Positions 21,931 to 33,980 are shown, numbered from the stretch's first letter. The stretch is DNA of 64,000 nt from Peromyscus leucopus (GCF_004664715.2 NC_051069.1:70454647-70518646), one strand, 5' to 3'. Notes: a model not told the origin generated them from the sequence alone. A program made the numbers and translations.

Positions 21931-24900
21931 ATTTCAAAGGCAACAAAATAATTATTTGTTTAGATTCAAATTATTCTAGCTGAAGAAGTAAGTGTTTTGC
22001 AAGATGACTGGGTGATGATAATCTTGATACTTAAACACCTCACCCTACATTTCCCAGGAAGTATGTCTAGTTAAGTCTTACTTGCACTAAAAATTTTAAT
22101 GATGATGATCCATAACTAGTACTTCATGAACACCCAAAGGCAGCTATAATGATTTTTAACTATTTCTGTCGGCAAATCACTTATTGCTGTACCTCCCACC
22201 AAGCAACATGTTTTTCAAATCCCTTTCAATTTTAGTTTTTTCATTACCATGTCCATGAACACTACAGATATAGAACACAAATTCCTTTCACATATCTTAT
22301 CTGTTCAAATAATTGATACACTTCCTTATGAGACATGTCTTTAGAATGTTGCAACCCTATCGCATTGTTGCTAATTTAGCCTATAACTACAATGAATGTT
22401 CTGAAAGTAAATATAAAGGAACATTTTAATCTAATTTTGTTATACACACCTGGAAACTATTATGTGAACTAGATTTACTTTGAGAAAATTGGATGTTTGT
22501 ATGCAGTTTGGAATTTTAACCCTTGGGTATCATTTTGAAACACATTCCATATCTTCAGCATAATTCTTTGAAATGGGGAATGAAAGGCTCCCATTGAACT
22601 TAGACCTCTCTGGAATTTCAGAAACAAGAATTTTAATAAGAAGCCTTGATAGAAGAATTGCTAAGAAGGTGTTTATCAGCTAGCCAGCATCTTATACATA
22701 GAATATAACAAGGGTCTTTTGAGTTGTAAATCAACATGAATGACAGCAGAAGCAGGAAAACAAAAACAGAAACTAAAACTCCCCAAAGGCATTACCTATG
22801 GAGTTATCATCTTTGGCTAAGGTTTTAAGCTCACTATAGACTGAAGAATAAAACACATTTTTTTTTAATCTGTTGGTATTTTGTTATTCTAACATTACGT
22901 ATTTCAAATATCCCAATGATTGTCCAACATTGACTTTTATTTACCAACATTTACATCCTTCTTTTTAAATAAACAGTGGAATGGAACACCCAAAGTTCTT
23001 CTACCTGCCAATCAATCCATTTTCTCCAGGGTCTCATTCTTGAGTTTCTTCAGTGGCTCCTTCTATGCCTTAGGTGTAGCAATTTGATTTTGAATATATA
23101 AACTGAGATGTTGTAGTTTAGCCTTGGCGTAGTGAAGAAGCTTCCATGAATCTGTGAAATCACTGAATATGGATTGCTTCCTTTACATTTGTTCTGCCTT
23201 ACAAGGGCATTTTTTTTTTTATCTCATTACAGAAGTTTGCAATGACTTAATGTATTATAATATTCTCATTTATACTGCTCTCACATCTTCAAATGCTTAA
23301 AAATGGAGTTAGGATTTCAGACACAAACCAACTTAAGAGTGAAAAGAATAATGGTTTTGGTTAAACCTGGCAAGCATTTTTTTTTTTTTTTTTTTTTTTT
23401 TTTACTCATGGGAAGTATTAATGCGGTGACTCCATTCCAGGGATTTTCAATGTTGTTTAAACTGGTTATAAACTTGAAGGAGACACAGGTCATCTGCAAA
23501 CAAAGGAAAGTATTTCTATCTATCCTCTAAGCTTAGAAGACATCTGGAGCTACACATTTTATTTTTATACTTAAAATAAAAACTTTCAGAAACAAAAGAA
23601 GCCTAATAGGCTTCAGTGGGATGTGGTGATTATAGACACACTTTTTCCTAGGTTTATTCCTGAAACAGAGGCTTGACTCTGGTGGCTAGCTATTCAAACG
23701 TGACCTGCATGACTCTTTGGTTTCCTTGTAATGAGAATTAAGCAATCTTAATTACTTGCAAATATTAAGCACTAAGATATTCCACATGTAAATACCAAGC
23801 CTCTCCTCATAAAATATGCAGAGTGGTCATTGCATATACTATTACACCTTGCAGCTGAGTAGAAACCTTAAATGGAGGGGCCATTGTACAGTTGCAATGT
23901 ATATTTGGACACTGCAAACTTTAGTATCTGTTTTCTCTGCAAGTAGATAAAGAAAATAATAAAGTCAGTTTCAGGTTATAATTACTGATTGCAGGCAGGG
24001 AGGGTTTTGCTTCAGTGTCAATGGACACTAATTTTAGGACACACCATCTCATTCAGATGTTTGACTTAGTGCCACCAATAACGTCTATGTTTGACCTAGG
24101 CTAATTCATCAATGTACTTGGTATGGTTCATATCACTGTCAAGTGCTGCCAGTTTGGTTTCATCTCTCTATACTCTATAAAGCGAAGTGGGAGGATCTGC
24201 AACTGAGGGTGGTCAGAGGGTCCCACAAGCATTGCCAATGTGGGTGACAGTAGAGTCCCTGGGCTGAACAATAGAGCTGTTAATGGAGCAGAAGCAGAAG
24301 GCTTCTGAGTAGTAAGAAGCCACAAAATGTGACCAGAGCGTCATGGCAAGTAGATGGCGGTCACCAAGACAGATGGGCATTAGAGAAGAGCACACAATGA
24401 GCTGTTCAGGAATTTGGCTGCAAAAGGAAAGCGTGTACTTGTGACAGCTGAACCGCTGCCTGGATGGAGTTTCTGGGCCCATCTGTGTGCCGAGGGTCTC
24501 TGCCAACTGAACAGCTGCACTAGCAGACTGAAACTAGACCAGTCTCTGCAGTAGGTGAGAAGAAAGCCAGGCAGGATAGGCAATGCCATCTATAGCTTAA
24601 CCTTTACACTTGTGGTTTCAATACAATGTTAAGTCAACACAAAAATTAGTGTTTCTGACAATAATTGCAAGTTTCTGGAATTAGTAAATCTTAATTATCA
24701 ATTTTTATAAATGAATGAAAACATTTATTTTATTTAGGCACGTTTTATTTCCTATTTTTATAAGCCTATTATTAGTTATATTATGAACACTTAGAGTTTA
24801 GTAAGATATTTTACCCTTGGGAATTAGTCTTCAAATCATGTAAGCATAATAAGCTTTAAAATAACAAATATTATTGATATCAGCAGCATACACAGTCACA

Positions 24901-25149
24901 TATTATGAATAAGGTACATCATACATATGAGATTATTTTGTTCTTGCAATGAGACCAAATGGTAATATTATTTATATTTTAAGGATGTGGAACTGAAAAG
25001 CTACAGTTTAGTGATAATGGAGCTACTGCATTAAAAAGCCAAGACAGCAGTCAAAGATGGCATGATACTCCTCACCATATGTATGCATGAAAAGGTAAGC
25101 ATGGTGCACAGACCCATCTCAAAGGCTTCCTTTGACTGTTTTATTAATA
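21931..25149. other. Unassigned DNA, about 3.2 kb
   Basis: No recognisable repeat other than a T run at 23379-23403. 24128-24600 is less AT-rich than its surroundings and open in two minus-strand frames (65, 97 and 69 codons), but I find no domain, no start context and no clear exon structure. It may be low-divergence ancestral DNA, so possible conserved non-coding sequence cannot be excluded. Confidence 0.4.
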
Positions 25150-25350
25150 TTGTTTGGGTTTATAACCAATGAGAAGGCAGAACAGAAAGACTATATAAAG
25201 ACAAACACACAGGAAGTAGCTCTCTTTTGGACAGGTAGGACTACCGCAGGAGGAAGGGTAAGGTTTTAGCTCTGAGCTCTGACCTCTTGGCTTTCTCTTT
25301 TACATTGGTTCTGTGTTTCTTATTTAATAAGACGGTAGGTTACATCTACA
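25150..25350 (+). mobile_element. SINE-bearing LTR, family 'B', truncated copy 3
   Basis: Only the 3' part is present. It begins at 'gtttgggtttataaccaat', then 'gagaaggcagaacagaaag', 'actatataaagacaaacac' (TATA-like), 'caggaagtagctctctttt', 'gacctcttggctttctctt', and ends 'aggttacatctaca'. The 5' part with the B1 pieces is missing. It lies 578 bp from copy 4 in the opposite orientation. Confidence 0.75.
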
Positions 25351-25928
25351 AAGATGTATGTAATATTGTCACTGGACTGGACATGTTTCAATATACAATA
25401 AAGCAAGAAATATATCAATTAGCCATTCTATTACTTATTTATTAAACTATATGCTAAATATCAGATGCAAGTGTTCTTGTTACAAAACCTTTTAATGAAT
25501 AACCAATTTTGGAATTATTGTGATTATTTTGAAGTAAGACTTTGTAAGTGAATTTTTCCCAATTCTTGTGGCATTTGTGTTTCTTCTTGCTTAGCATATC
25601 TGGACAAACATGCTTAAATAATTGAAAGTAAGAACTATTATTTCTGTTCTGATTTCAGAAATACTTTTCAATGTCATCAGTAAGCACAGTGTTTGTTGTA
25701 AATTTTTGTAAATATGTTTGTTTAGGTTAACTATATCACTTTCATTACTAATTTATTTATATTTGAGACATTGATCTTACAAATGTTATTGTAACATAAT
25801 GTGGAAATTTTATAAAGGTTTTATAGACTCAATTACAATTAGGACAAGGATTATGTTTTACTTAGTTAATATACTGTACTGTACAGCCACTTAAAAATAC
25901 ATAATTTCTCCCTCTTTCTCTCCCTCTT
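25351..25928. other. Unassigned AT-rich DNA between two LTR copies
   Basis: AT-rich spacer between opposite-facing family-B LTRs. No gene or element seen. Confidence 0.4.
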
Positions 25929-26385
25929 TGTAGATGTAACCAACCATCTTATTAAATAAGAAACACAGAACCAATGCAAAGAAGAAAGTCAAGAGGTCAG
26001 AGCTCAGAGCTAAAACCTTACCCTTCCTCCTGCGGTGGTCCTACCTGTCCAAAAGAGAGCTACTTCCTGTGTGTTTGTCTTTATATAGTCTTTCTGTTCT
26101 GCCTTCTCATTGGTTGTAAATCCAAACACATGACTGCCTCGTCACTGCCTGTATGTACAGCCCTCTAGGTCTTCTATGGTATTGAAATTAAAGGCATGTG
26201 TCTCCAATGCTGGCTGTATCCTTGACCACACAGAGAATCCAAGCTCTTCTTCCAAGTGCTGGGATTAAAGGTGTGTGCCACGAACGCCCAGCTCTGCTAT
26301 GGCTTGCTATTAGATCTAACCTCCAAGCAACTTTATTTATTAATATACAATTAAAATCACATTTCAGTACAAATAAAATACCACC

Positions 26386-26388
<3 letters not shown>
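25929..26388 (-). mobile_element. SINE-bearing LTR, family 'B', copy 4
   Basis: Plus-strand view from 'tgtagatgtaaccaaccat' to 'aataaaataccaccata'. Candidate TSD CCTCTT / CCTCTC (25923-25928 and 26389-26394), with one mismatch. It inserted at the edge of what is now a CT-rich microsatellite. Contains the B1-derived 'gtgctgggattaaaggtgt' and 'gtgccacgaacgcccagc', the conserved 'gccttctcattggttgtaa', and the polyadenylation region 'tttatttattaatatac' near its U3 start (complement). Confidence 0.8.
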
Positions 26389-26431
<43 letters not shown>

Positions 26432-26510
26432 GTCTCTCTCTCTCTGTCTCTCTCTCTCTCTCTGTCTCTCTCTGTCTCTCTCTGTCTCTCTCTGTCTCTC
26501 TCTCTGTCTT

Positions 26511-26558
<48 letters not shown>
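26389..26558. repeat. (TC)n / (TCTG) / (GT)n compound microsatellite
   Basis: About 120 bp of TCTC with repeated TG interruptions, then 23 GT units (26513-26558). The 124-, 75- and 145-codon frames across it (Arg/Glu-, Ser/Leu- and Val/Cys-rich) are products of the repeat. Confidence 0.97.
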
Positions 26559-26560
<2 letters not shown>

Positions 26561-26587
26561 ATGTGTGTTGCTGTAATCAGTCATCTG

Positions 26588-26726
26588 AAGTTTTTCTGTG
26601 AAGCTTTGGAGCCTGTCCTAGAACTTGCTCTGTAGACCAGGCTGGCCTCGAACTCAGAGATCCACTGCCACTGCCTCTGCCTCCTGAGTGCTGGGATTAA
26701 AGGTGTGTGCCACCACCGTCGGGATT
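26588..26726 (-). mobile_element. B1 SINE
   Basis: Antisense B1 following the microsatellite: 'tgtagaccaggctggcctc', 'gaactcagagatccactg', 'gagtgctgggattaaaggt' and 'gtgtgccaccaccgtcggg'. Its tail side points to the microsatellite, a common arrangement in which repeats grow from SINE tails. Confidence 0.85.
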
Positions 26727-26887
26727 CAACTAAAGTTTTATTAAGATTTTTGCAACTCTCTGGAAAAGGAAGTCTTGCTGTGGTTTTACTTACCTTTAAA
26801 ATTTACCAATTTTGGCACTGAAGTTATAAAATTCCAATAAGCATGAAATAACAAATTTCTTCTTCTATGCTTTGAGAATATATCTGT

Positions 26888-26942
26888 GAGCCGGACAGTG
26901 GTGGCACATGCCTTTAATTCTAGCACTCTGGAGGCAGAGCCC
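26888..26942 (+). mobile_element. B1 head, truncated
   Basis: Only the first ~50 bp of a B1: 'gccggacagtggtggcac', 'atgcctttaattctagcac' and 'tctggaggcagagc', followed by a G-rich junction 'ccggggggagggggga' and a locally duplicated 'tatctgtga(g)' / 'ccttagggagagatcatcct' stretch at 26959-27030. Confidence 0.75.
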
Positions 26943-27149
26943 GGGGGGAGGGGGGAGTATATCTGTGATATATCTGTGAGTCTGGACCTTAGGGAGAGAT
27001 CATCCTAAGGTCCTTAGGGAGAGATCATCCTTAAGGAGCCTTCTCTTTAGTGGGCATCAACATGAAGCTGTCTTTTTGGGAAATTTTATTTCGATTACTT
27101 CAGTTAGTGTAAGTCCATTCATGTTCTGTCTTCTTGCTGCTGTTTCTTA

Positions 27150-27530
27150 GTTATATATACCAATGTCCCTGTCTTATTTTTCTGTCTAAATATCTGAACA
27201 CATCAGTCCACAGACAATTCTTTTTCATCATATTTCTAATTTCTGTGGCATCTGCATTCATCACCCATTTCCTGAGTTTTATTAGTGTCGCTAATGGATT
27301 GACTGACAATGTGTTTAAAGAACCAGCTCTTGCCCTTTGTCCTTTTTGTTATATATTAGATTTCTATATTAATCTTTCCATTACTTTCCTTTTGATCACA
27401 TTTTATTATTGTCACTTTCTAACTCAAATGTTGATAGTTTTTAACTCCCTAGTCTTTCCTCAAAGAACTAATTTAATTGTATCCCAGATTTTTATTATGA
27501 TTTTGGTCACTCAATTTTAATAAAACATTT
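27150..27530 (-). mobile_element. L1-like ORF2 antisense fragment
   Basis: The plus strand gives words typical of antisense LINE ORF2, for example 'cctgagttttattagtgtc', 'ttaaagaaccagctcttgc' and 'ctagtctttcctcaaag'. A 128-codon plus-strand frame rich in Phe, Ile and Leu spans it (27134-27520). Antisense LINE ORF2 often looks like this, so I do not call it a membrane protein. Assignment to L1 rather than another LINE is tentative. Confidence 0.45.
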
Positions 27531-27599
27531 TTATTTTTGTATTAGCTAGAAATTATTAGTGAAATGACTTAACATGTATACCCAAAGATTTACTTTACA

Positions 27600-27828
27600 T
27601 TTTATTTTGTAGTAATTTTGTTTATTTTCATGTGTATAAGTGTTTGTCTGAGTGTATGTCTGTACAACACATGCGTGCAGTACCCACAGAGACCAGAAGT
27701 GAGTGTTGTATCTCCTGGGACTAGAGTTACAGATGACCTTGAACCATGATGTTAGTGCTGGAAAACTAATCTAGGGCTTTTGGACGAGCAGCCGGTTCTC
27801 TTAACTCCTGAGCCATCTTTCAAGGCCC
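27600..27828 (-). mobile_element. B3 SINE
   Basis: Antisense B3: 'tgtgtataagtgtttgtct', 'gtacccacagagaccagaa', 'ggactagagttacagatga', 'ttaactcctgagccatctt' and 'caaggccc' at the tRNA-like end. Moderately diverged. Confidence 0.85.
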
Positions 27829-28764
27829 GTAGCTTTCCATTTTTATTACATAGTGATGACAGATATATGAAACAGTCCTGTAAAGTAATTGAAATCTGCC
27901 TATATCTGATAGATTGGTTGAATTGGTTGATATAAATCAGGTACTGTTTTAAATGATTGTGTTGATCAAATAAACTGTGTATAATTGAAAAGCATACATT
28001 ATACAGTTGTTACATCATCAGTTTTGCATATTAATATCTAATTGCTCTAACATCAGCTCTTGAAGGCAACCATTTCCCAATACATTCACTTAGAACCTCT
28101 TGAAAATTAATTGACAATAAATACAATGATTTACTTTTGAGTTTTTAATACAATCAATATATAGATAGAAACATACAGAAATATATTTATATATAGTTAT
28201 CTAGCCATACTACCTCTGTAACTGTACTTTAAAAATAAGTTTTCAAAGTGTAAAGTGAAAAAAACCTCAAATTTTGATGGTTTGAGGACATTTTGTTCAT
28301 TCTAGGCATTTTGCATTTTAAAATTAATTTTGATGTCAGCTTGGCATTTTTTATTTTAAAGGGACCTAGTGCATACTTGACTCTATTGTTTTGCATCTGC
28401 AGATCAATTTGGTTAGAAATGCTGAGTGCCAAGCTTGATTCTCCCAGTCCATGAATATGAAATGCCTCTCCAATTTTTTTTATCTTCCTTTATTTTCCCC
28501 ATCCATGTGCTGTCATTTTCCATGTGAAAATTTTTCATTTCTTGATAATGCTTCATTAAATTTATCCTTTAAGATGCTATTACAAATCAAGTTGCATCAT
28601 GTATTTTGTTTTTAGACTCTTTGTTGCTCATATATAGAAATATAGTGAGACTATCAATTAATCATCATGTTTTGTGTAGATGTATATTCTCATATAACTG
28701 TAAAATTATGGTACAGAAAGATTATGTGTTTTAGTCACCAAGTTTTCTTAAATGACAACATCTG
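27829..28764. other. Unassigned AT-rich DNA
   Basis: No gene or named repeat. Very AT-rich. Confidence 0.4.
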
Positions 28765-29610
28765 GGAATTTCTTTTTTTTATTAAAAATAGATTCTTCTC
28801 TCATACAATACATCCCAAACACAGATCCCCCTTTCTCCTCTCTTCCAAGCTACTGCCCTCTGGTCCACTCTCTTCCAGGTCCACTCCCTCTCAGTTTCCC
28901 TTCAGAAAAGAGCAGGCCTCCAAGAGACAACAACTAAACAAGACCAAACAGACTACAGTAAGACAAGGCGAAAGTCCTCATATCAAGACTGGAGAAGACA
29001 ATCCACCAGGAGGGGAAAAGTTTCAATAGCAAGCAAAAGAATCAGAGACACACTCACTGTTAGGAGTCCCACAAAACACCAAGCTAACAGCCATAATATG
29101 TACACAGTGGACCTGGTGCTATGATTTATTTTACCCATTCTATAGGTGAGCAGTGATGTTTCATTATGGTTTGGATTGAATTTCCCTGACTGCTAGTGAT
29201 GATGAGCAGTTTCCATGTGTTGTATGCTTTATTTGCAGATTGGTCATTTCTTACAGATGAAAATATAATTGATGTTTGCATACTTGATCCCTCCTACTTT
29301 CTTATATTTGCCTATATTAATCCTAACCTTTTGTGGATCCCTGAGAATTTTCTACATACAGGATTATATCATCTGAAAGTAACATCTTTCTTATTATTAT
29401 TTTATAATTTGAGTGCTTTTTTTTTTCATTTCAATCTGACAACAAAGTAGGGAAGGTAGGCTAAATTCCTCCTCTTTTCTGTTGAGATGGAGATTCTTAA
29501 CTTGATTTTTTTGCACAGAGAAGCATCCTGATTGTTTTGAATCACTTTATTTGAGGGATTGTTTTGTCCAAGGCATAATTTTATTAAATGAGTTCAAATG
29601 GCTTATTGAC
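28765..29610 (-). mobile_element. Old L1, ORF2 end and 3' UTR
   Basis: On the minus strand the higher coordinates (29150-29610) correspond to the ORF2 end: plus-strand words 'ttccctgactgctagtgatg' and 'catacaggattatatcatctg'. The lower part (28765-29110) is the 3' UTR: 'gattcttctctcatacaat', 'aagagcaggcctccaagag', 'gtaagacaaggcgaaagtcc' and 'agcaaaagaatcagagacac'. The plus-strand frames of 120 and 84 codons are antisense shadows. Decayed. Confidence 0.65.
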
Positions 29611-30714
29611 AATGTGTAGAAATACAACTGACTTTTGTTTTTTAAAACCATAGTTTATAATCTTGCTACTCATTTGTTTTCACAGCAGCTGCTTTAATGT
29701 TTCTGTTTAAATAGCCACACTTCCTCCAAAAATGAACAGAATAGTGCTTTATTTATTTTTCAATATTTGCAATAGTCACATTTCTGTCTCTGTGTCAGAA
29801 TGCCTAATGTAAACAATTGTACAGGTAGAATGATTTATTTTAGATTACAGTTGCAGAAGTGTTGGTCTGTCATCACCACCATTGATTCTGGACCCATGGC
29901 AATTAGAAAATAACAGTGGAAGTGTGTAGCATAGACTTCATGATGATCAGAAAGCATTGTATGAATGCATTAAAGAACTGGCTGATCAATTGGGTAAAAG
30001 CTTTTAGATTTTGATTACTGTCTGTGAACTCAACAGTTGACAACCAAAAAGATTCCACATAAACAAGTGAGGGGATGAAAATAATACCAAGAAAAGCCAT
30101 TTAAAAGATCATAGTTTTCCAATTGGTATATAAAAATTATTCAGTCGAAAAGCACATTGTAGTCATTTTACAAACCAATAACACATTCTTAACATGGAAT
30201 CCAGAATGGCAACACATGTGTCACCAATTATTTGTTGAAAATGCAAAATCCTAGGCCTCAAACCAGGATCCAGTAACAAAAGCAGAACCATGAAGGGAAA
30301 ATCTCAGCAGCCTGTGTTTTAACAAGGCCTCCATAGAATCCCAGTTCATGTCATAGTTCTAAAATTACTGACTCAAGTCATATCCTTCATTACTAGCCAG
30401 CTTAAATCCTTAGCCAAATTACATAAACAGGAGAAAAACTTGTGTGTCACAGGAAGAACATAATCTCATCAGGTCTGCATCCCAGAATAGACTTCAGTCA
30501 GCTTATGTTCACAGACTCATGAAACTCTATCCCTGGAATTAATGGACCTTGAACATATGACAGTCATTTCTGTTTCATGGTGGTCCAACTGATATCTCTT
30601 TACCTACAAAGATTTTGAAGGTTTTCCTTAATCTGACCTAATCTGGTCTAGAGATTGTAACATGAGATCCTACTTAAAAACAATAACAACAACAAATACA
30701 ACAAAAACAAAACC
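29611..30714. other. Unassigned DNA
   Basis: AT-rich; no gene or repeat that I can name. Confidence 0.4.
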
Positions 30715-31246
30715 AACTTTTTTTTTACATACAATATATTTTGATCATATTCTTTCCCTTTACCCAATTCCTCCAAAATCCTCCCCACATCCTTAACCAC
30801 CAATCTTCATGCTTCTCACATGCACATTTTCATTCTCCATTCCCCCCTCCCCATAAAAGAAAAAAAGGTCAAAACAAATAAACAACAACAAAAAAAATAC
30901 AGTAAAATAAAACAAAAGACACATAAAATAAACATGGAGTCAATTTTCTGTTGGCCAACTACTCCTGGGCATGGGTCCTACCCTGGAGTGTGGTGGATAT
31001 ACTCAGTGACAATCTATTGGACAAAACTAATTTTCCCTTCCCTAGCAAGAATCAATTAAAAAGAGCTTGTTGGTTAGGAGTGGAACTTGGTGCCCAATTT
31101 TCTTTCTCAGTACTGGAATTTTGTCTGGTTTTAACGCATACAGGTCTTGTTTTCTGCTGTCACGATCCCTATGAGTTTATATGTGCATCAATCCTGTTGT
31201 GTCTAGAAGATATGCTTTCCTACCACCTCTGGCTCTTACAGTGCTT
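30715..31246 (-). mobile_element. Old L1 (Lx-like) 3' UTR, left part
   Basis: Antisense L1: 'acaatatattttgatcat', 'cctccaaaatcctcccc', an A-rich block at 30857-30935, 'gttggccaactactcctgg', 'gtgcatcaatcctgttgtg' and 'cctctggctcttaca'. The L1 resumes at 33397 after the MaLR provirus, so the two pieces are one L1 split by a later insertion. Confidence 0.72.
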
Positions 31247-32207
31247 ACAGTTCCTTTGAAAGAGAAGTCCCCCAAAGGGAGTGGCACTATTAGGAGGTAT
31301 GGATTTCGCTGGATTATGTGTGGTCTTATTGGAGGAAGTGTGTCAATTTGGGAGTGGTCTTTGTGGTCTCCTTTGCTCAAGCATTGCTCAGTGTGACACC
31401 TAGTTCACTTCCAGTTCCCTGCAAGTCAAGATGTAAGACACTCGGCTGCTTCTCCAGCACCATGTCTTTCTGTATGCCACCAGGTCCCGTCATGATGATA
31501 ATGGACTAAATTGCTGAATCATCTGCCACCCATTAAATGTTTCCTTCATAAGAGTTGTCATGATCATCGTACCTCTTCACAGCAATAGAAACGCCAACTA
31601 AGACAGAAATTGGTTCCAGGGACTGGGGCATTATTGTGACAGGGCTGACCATGTTTCTGTTTGTAGAAATTTGGACATTGGTATTTTGTGTTAGGAAAGC
31701 AGTAGAATGCTTTAAGCACTGCTAAATGGGCTGTACTACCAGGAGCATGAAAGACAATGGTGCTAAAAATGATTTGAACTTTTGGGAATTGAGGCCTGGC
31801 TCAAGAGGTTTCAGAGGAGAATTTTAGTATGTTGTCTAGATATTGTTCTTGTGATATTTTAGTGAAGAATGTGGCTACCTTTGGCTCTTATCCAAAAAGT
31901 CTGCCTGAGGATAAAGTGAAGAGTTTTAGATTAATTCTGTTGACATCAGAGATCTGAAAACAGCCTATTATAGACTCTGATATTTGGTTATTAGTAGTAA
32001 GATTTACAATGCAAAGGAGCAAGCTGAACAGGTAAATTACAAAATGTAAAATTTGAGAAGAAAAGGAACATCAGGAAGTGGAATGGAGCCAAATCCTGTG
32101 TTCAAGGAGATAAACAGATTAAGGAATGGAAGAAAGGGAGTGGAGACCTCAGAGCAAGATCCTACCCAGCTAAGTTTCCAACTTGTGAAATTAAATCAAG
32201 CTTAGAG

Positions 32208-32325
32208 CTGGGTATGGTGGTATATGCCTTTAATCCCAGCACTCAAACGGCAGATGCTCGCATACTTCTGAATTTGAGTCCAGCCTGTTCTACAGAGCAA
32301 GTTCAAGGACAGCCAAGCTTAGACA
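32208..32325 (+). mobile_element. B1 SINE inside the MaLR provirus
   Basis: Sense B1: 'gctgggtatggtggtatatg', 'cctttaatcccagcactc', 'gaatttgagtccagcctg' and 'tctacagagcaagttcaag'. It interrupts MaLR internal sequence, so it is younger than the provirus. Confidence 0.82.
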
Positions 32326-32608
32326 GTAAAGACAACCATAAAAACCAGAAAGCTAGTGAAGTTGTAATTGTACAATGGAGCCATGTTCCAGCCCCAGCAA
32401 GCAGAAGAACTTGGCAGCTTTGTCCACATGGCTCTGGCTTTAGAGTTAAAGAAGAAAGGGGTTATGGAATATTCCTTTTTGACTAAGGAAAGCTGTTGAA
32501 CCCAGATATGTTTCAGGGGTTTCCCTGAATGGAGGCCTAGAGAGACCATTGTGCGAAGCTGTGAAGGAGAAGCCTGGATTACCTTGAAGACCCCAAGATG
32601 TTGGAGAT

Positions 32609-32896
32609 GTGGGATACCTGCCAGGAAAGCTACTGACAGGGGGTGAAAACAGCTCAAGATATAGAAGTGTGTTGCAGACAACAGAGTTGAAAAGAGTTGG
32701 AGTTTTGAAGAACATTTTGACTTCAGACATGGAGATGCAGAATTTGGAATTGGCACAGCTGGTGTTCACTCTTGCTTTGGTCCAGTATTTCTTCATTATG
32801 TTCCCTTCCCTACTTTTTGGAATGGTAATGTGCATCTTGTGCCATTATGTGCTGGGAGCACACAATCTGCTTGATTTTACAGGAGATTACAGTTGA
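32609..32896 (+). pseudogene. Open frame in second MaLR internal region
   Basis: A 95-codon frame starting MGYLPGK and containing EMQNLELAQLVF and LALVQYF. It aligns with the frame at 5093-5464 of the other MaLR provirus. The C-terminal half is hydrophobic (VQYFFIMFPSLLFGMVM). No retroviral domain is visible. Either chance retention or a short conserved frame of the family. Confidence 0.3.
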
Positions 32897-33396
32897 GAGA
32901 TTGCATGAATCTCAGAAGAGACTTTGAACTTTAGACTTCTAAATAAGTTTGAGACTGTTACAGACTTTTAAAGTTGGACTGAATGCATTTCCCCATTATG
33001 ATTTGGCTACAAGCCTTCATGGGCCAGGGCATGGAATGTGGTGGTTTGAAAGAAAATCCCTCCCCGCAATGGGAGTGGCACTATTATGAGGTATGGATTC
33101 GTTAGAGTAGGTGTGGTCTTATTAGAGGAATTGTGTCACTATGGAGGTGGGCTTTGGGGTCTCCTTTGGTCAAGCTTTGCTCAGTGTGACACCTAGTTTA
33201 CTTCCTATTGCCTGGAAGTCAAGATGAAGGACACTCATGTACTTCTCTGGCTCCATGTCTTTCTGCATGCCACCATGTCCCACCATGATGATAATGGACT
33301 AAACCTCTGAGCTGTAAGCCATCCCATTAAATGTTTTTCTTTATACTAGTTGTTGTGGTCATGGTGTTTCTTCACAGTAATAGAAACTGTAAGACA

Positions 33397-33980
33397 AAGC
33401 TTTTCTGATCAGGATTAAGATATTGACTGATAGCAATTTGTCTTAAGAGTCATTTATTGCTATGTAGAACAAAACAGAATGTGTTTATATTACGTTCTCC
33501 AAGGGCCCATGACTTAGTCTTACATTTCTTTCTTTTTTTTTGGGGGGGGGATATTTTAGCAGTGTCATTTATAAGTTCCTTCTCATAGCATGGGCTATAA
33601 ATACAAGCAATGGTGTTTAGATACTACCATAACATTTTGGCCACTACTGCTCCAGTATATCTTACAGACAGGTCACTGCTGAAGGTTGCAGGGTTTGTTT
33701 CTGGGTGATGTTGATGATTAATTTTCTCCTTTTGTCATGTGCAGAGTACTTTGAAGCACCAGGAGAGCTATTCAGTAAGGGTGAAGCTTCTAATTGGGCC
33801 CCAGCTCATTTTCTCTATGTTTCAATTGAGAGATAGGTGATACCTTCAGCACAAGATTTTACTGCCAGGTTGTACAGGATAACAATAGCTTTTGCAATGT
33901 CTTGTGATGTTTTGGAATCAACTCAACAATAATAACTCATTCCTGACACTGGAGGTTTTACTTGGTAGCATAAGATGTGT
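33397..33980 (-). mobile_element. Old L1 3' UTR, right part
   Basis: Continuation of the L1 at 30715-31246. Words: 'aagcttttctgatcaggat', 'gagtcatttattgctatgt', 'cactactgctccagtatatc', 'ttgcagggtttgtttctgg' and 'gatgttgatgattaatttt'. Part of the L1 expected between the two pieces is missing, implying a deletion at or after MaLR insertion. A pure G run sits at 33542-33549. Confidence 0.65.

Larger units (their letters stand above)
31247..33396 (+). mobile_element. ORR1-type MaLR provirus with both LTRs
   Basis: The 5' LTR is about 31247-31605 and the 3' LTR 33037-33396, each about 360 bp. They share 'gggagtggcactatta', 'tgtgacacctagtt', 'catgatgataatggactaaa' and the 3' end 'actaagaca' / 'tgtaagaca'. 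The leader after the 5' LTR reads 'gaaattggttccaggg'. The internal region (31606-33036) is non-coding MaLR sequence homologous to the provirus at 4.5-7.5 kb and carries a B1. Likely 5-bp duplication NGCTT. The LTRs are visibly diverged, so the insertion is old. It split an older L1 and removed some of it. Confidence 0.83.

Noticed and set aside
26188..26635. Arg/Glu-rich and Ser/Leu-rich open frames of 75-145 codons
   Set aside because: They are translations of a (TC)n/(GT)n microsatellite.
27134..27520. 128-codon hydrophobic frame resembling a membrane protein
   Set aside because: Words on this strand are those of antisense LINE ORF2, which often gives Phe/Ile/Leu-rich frames.
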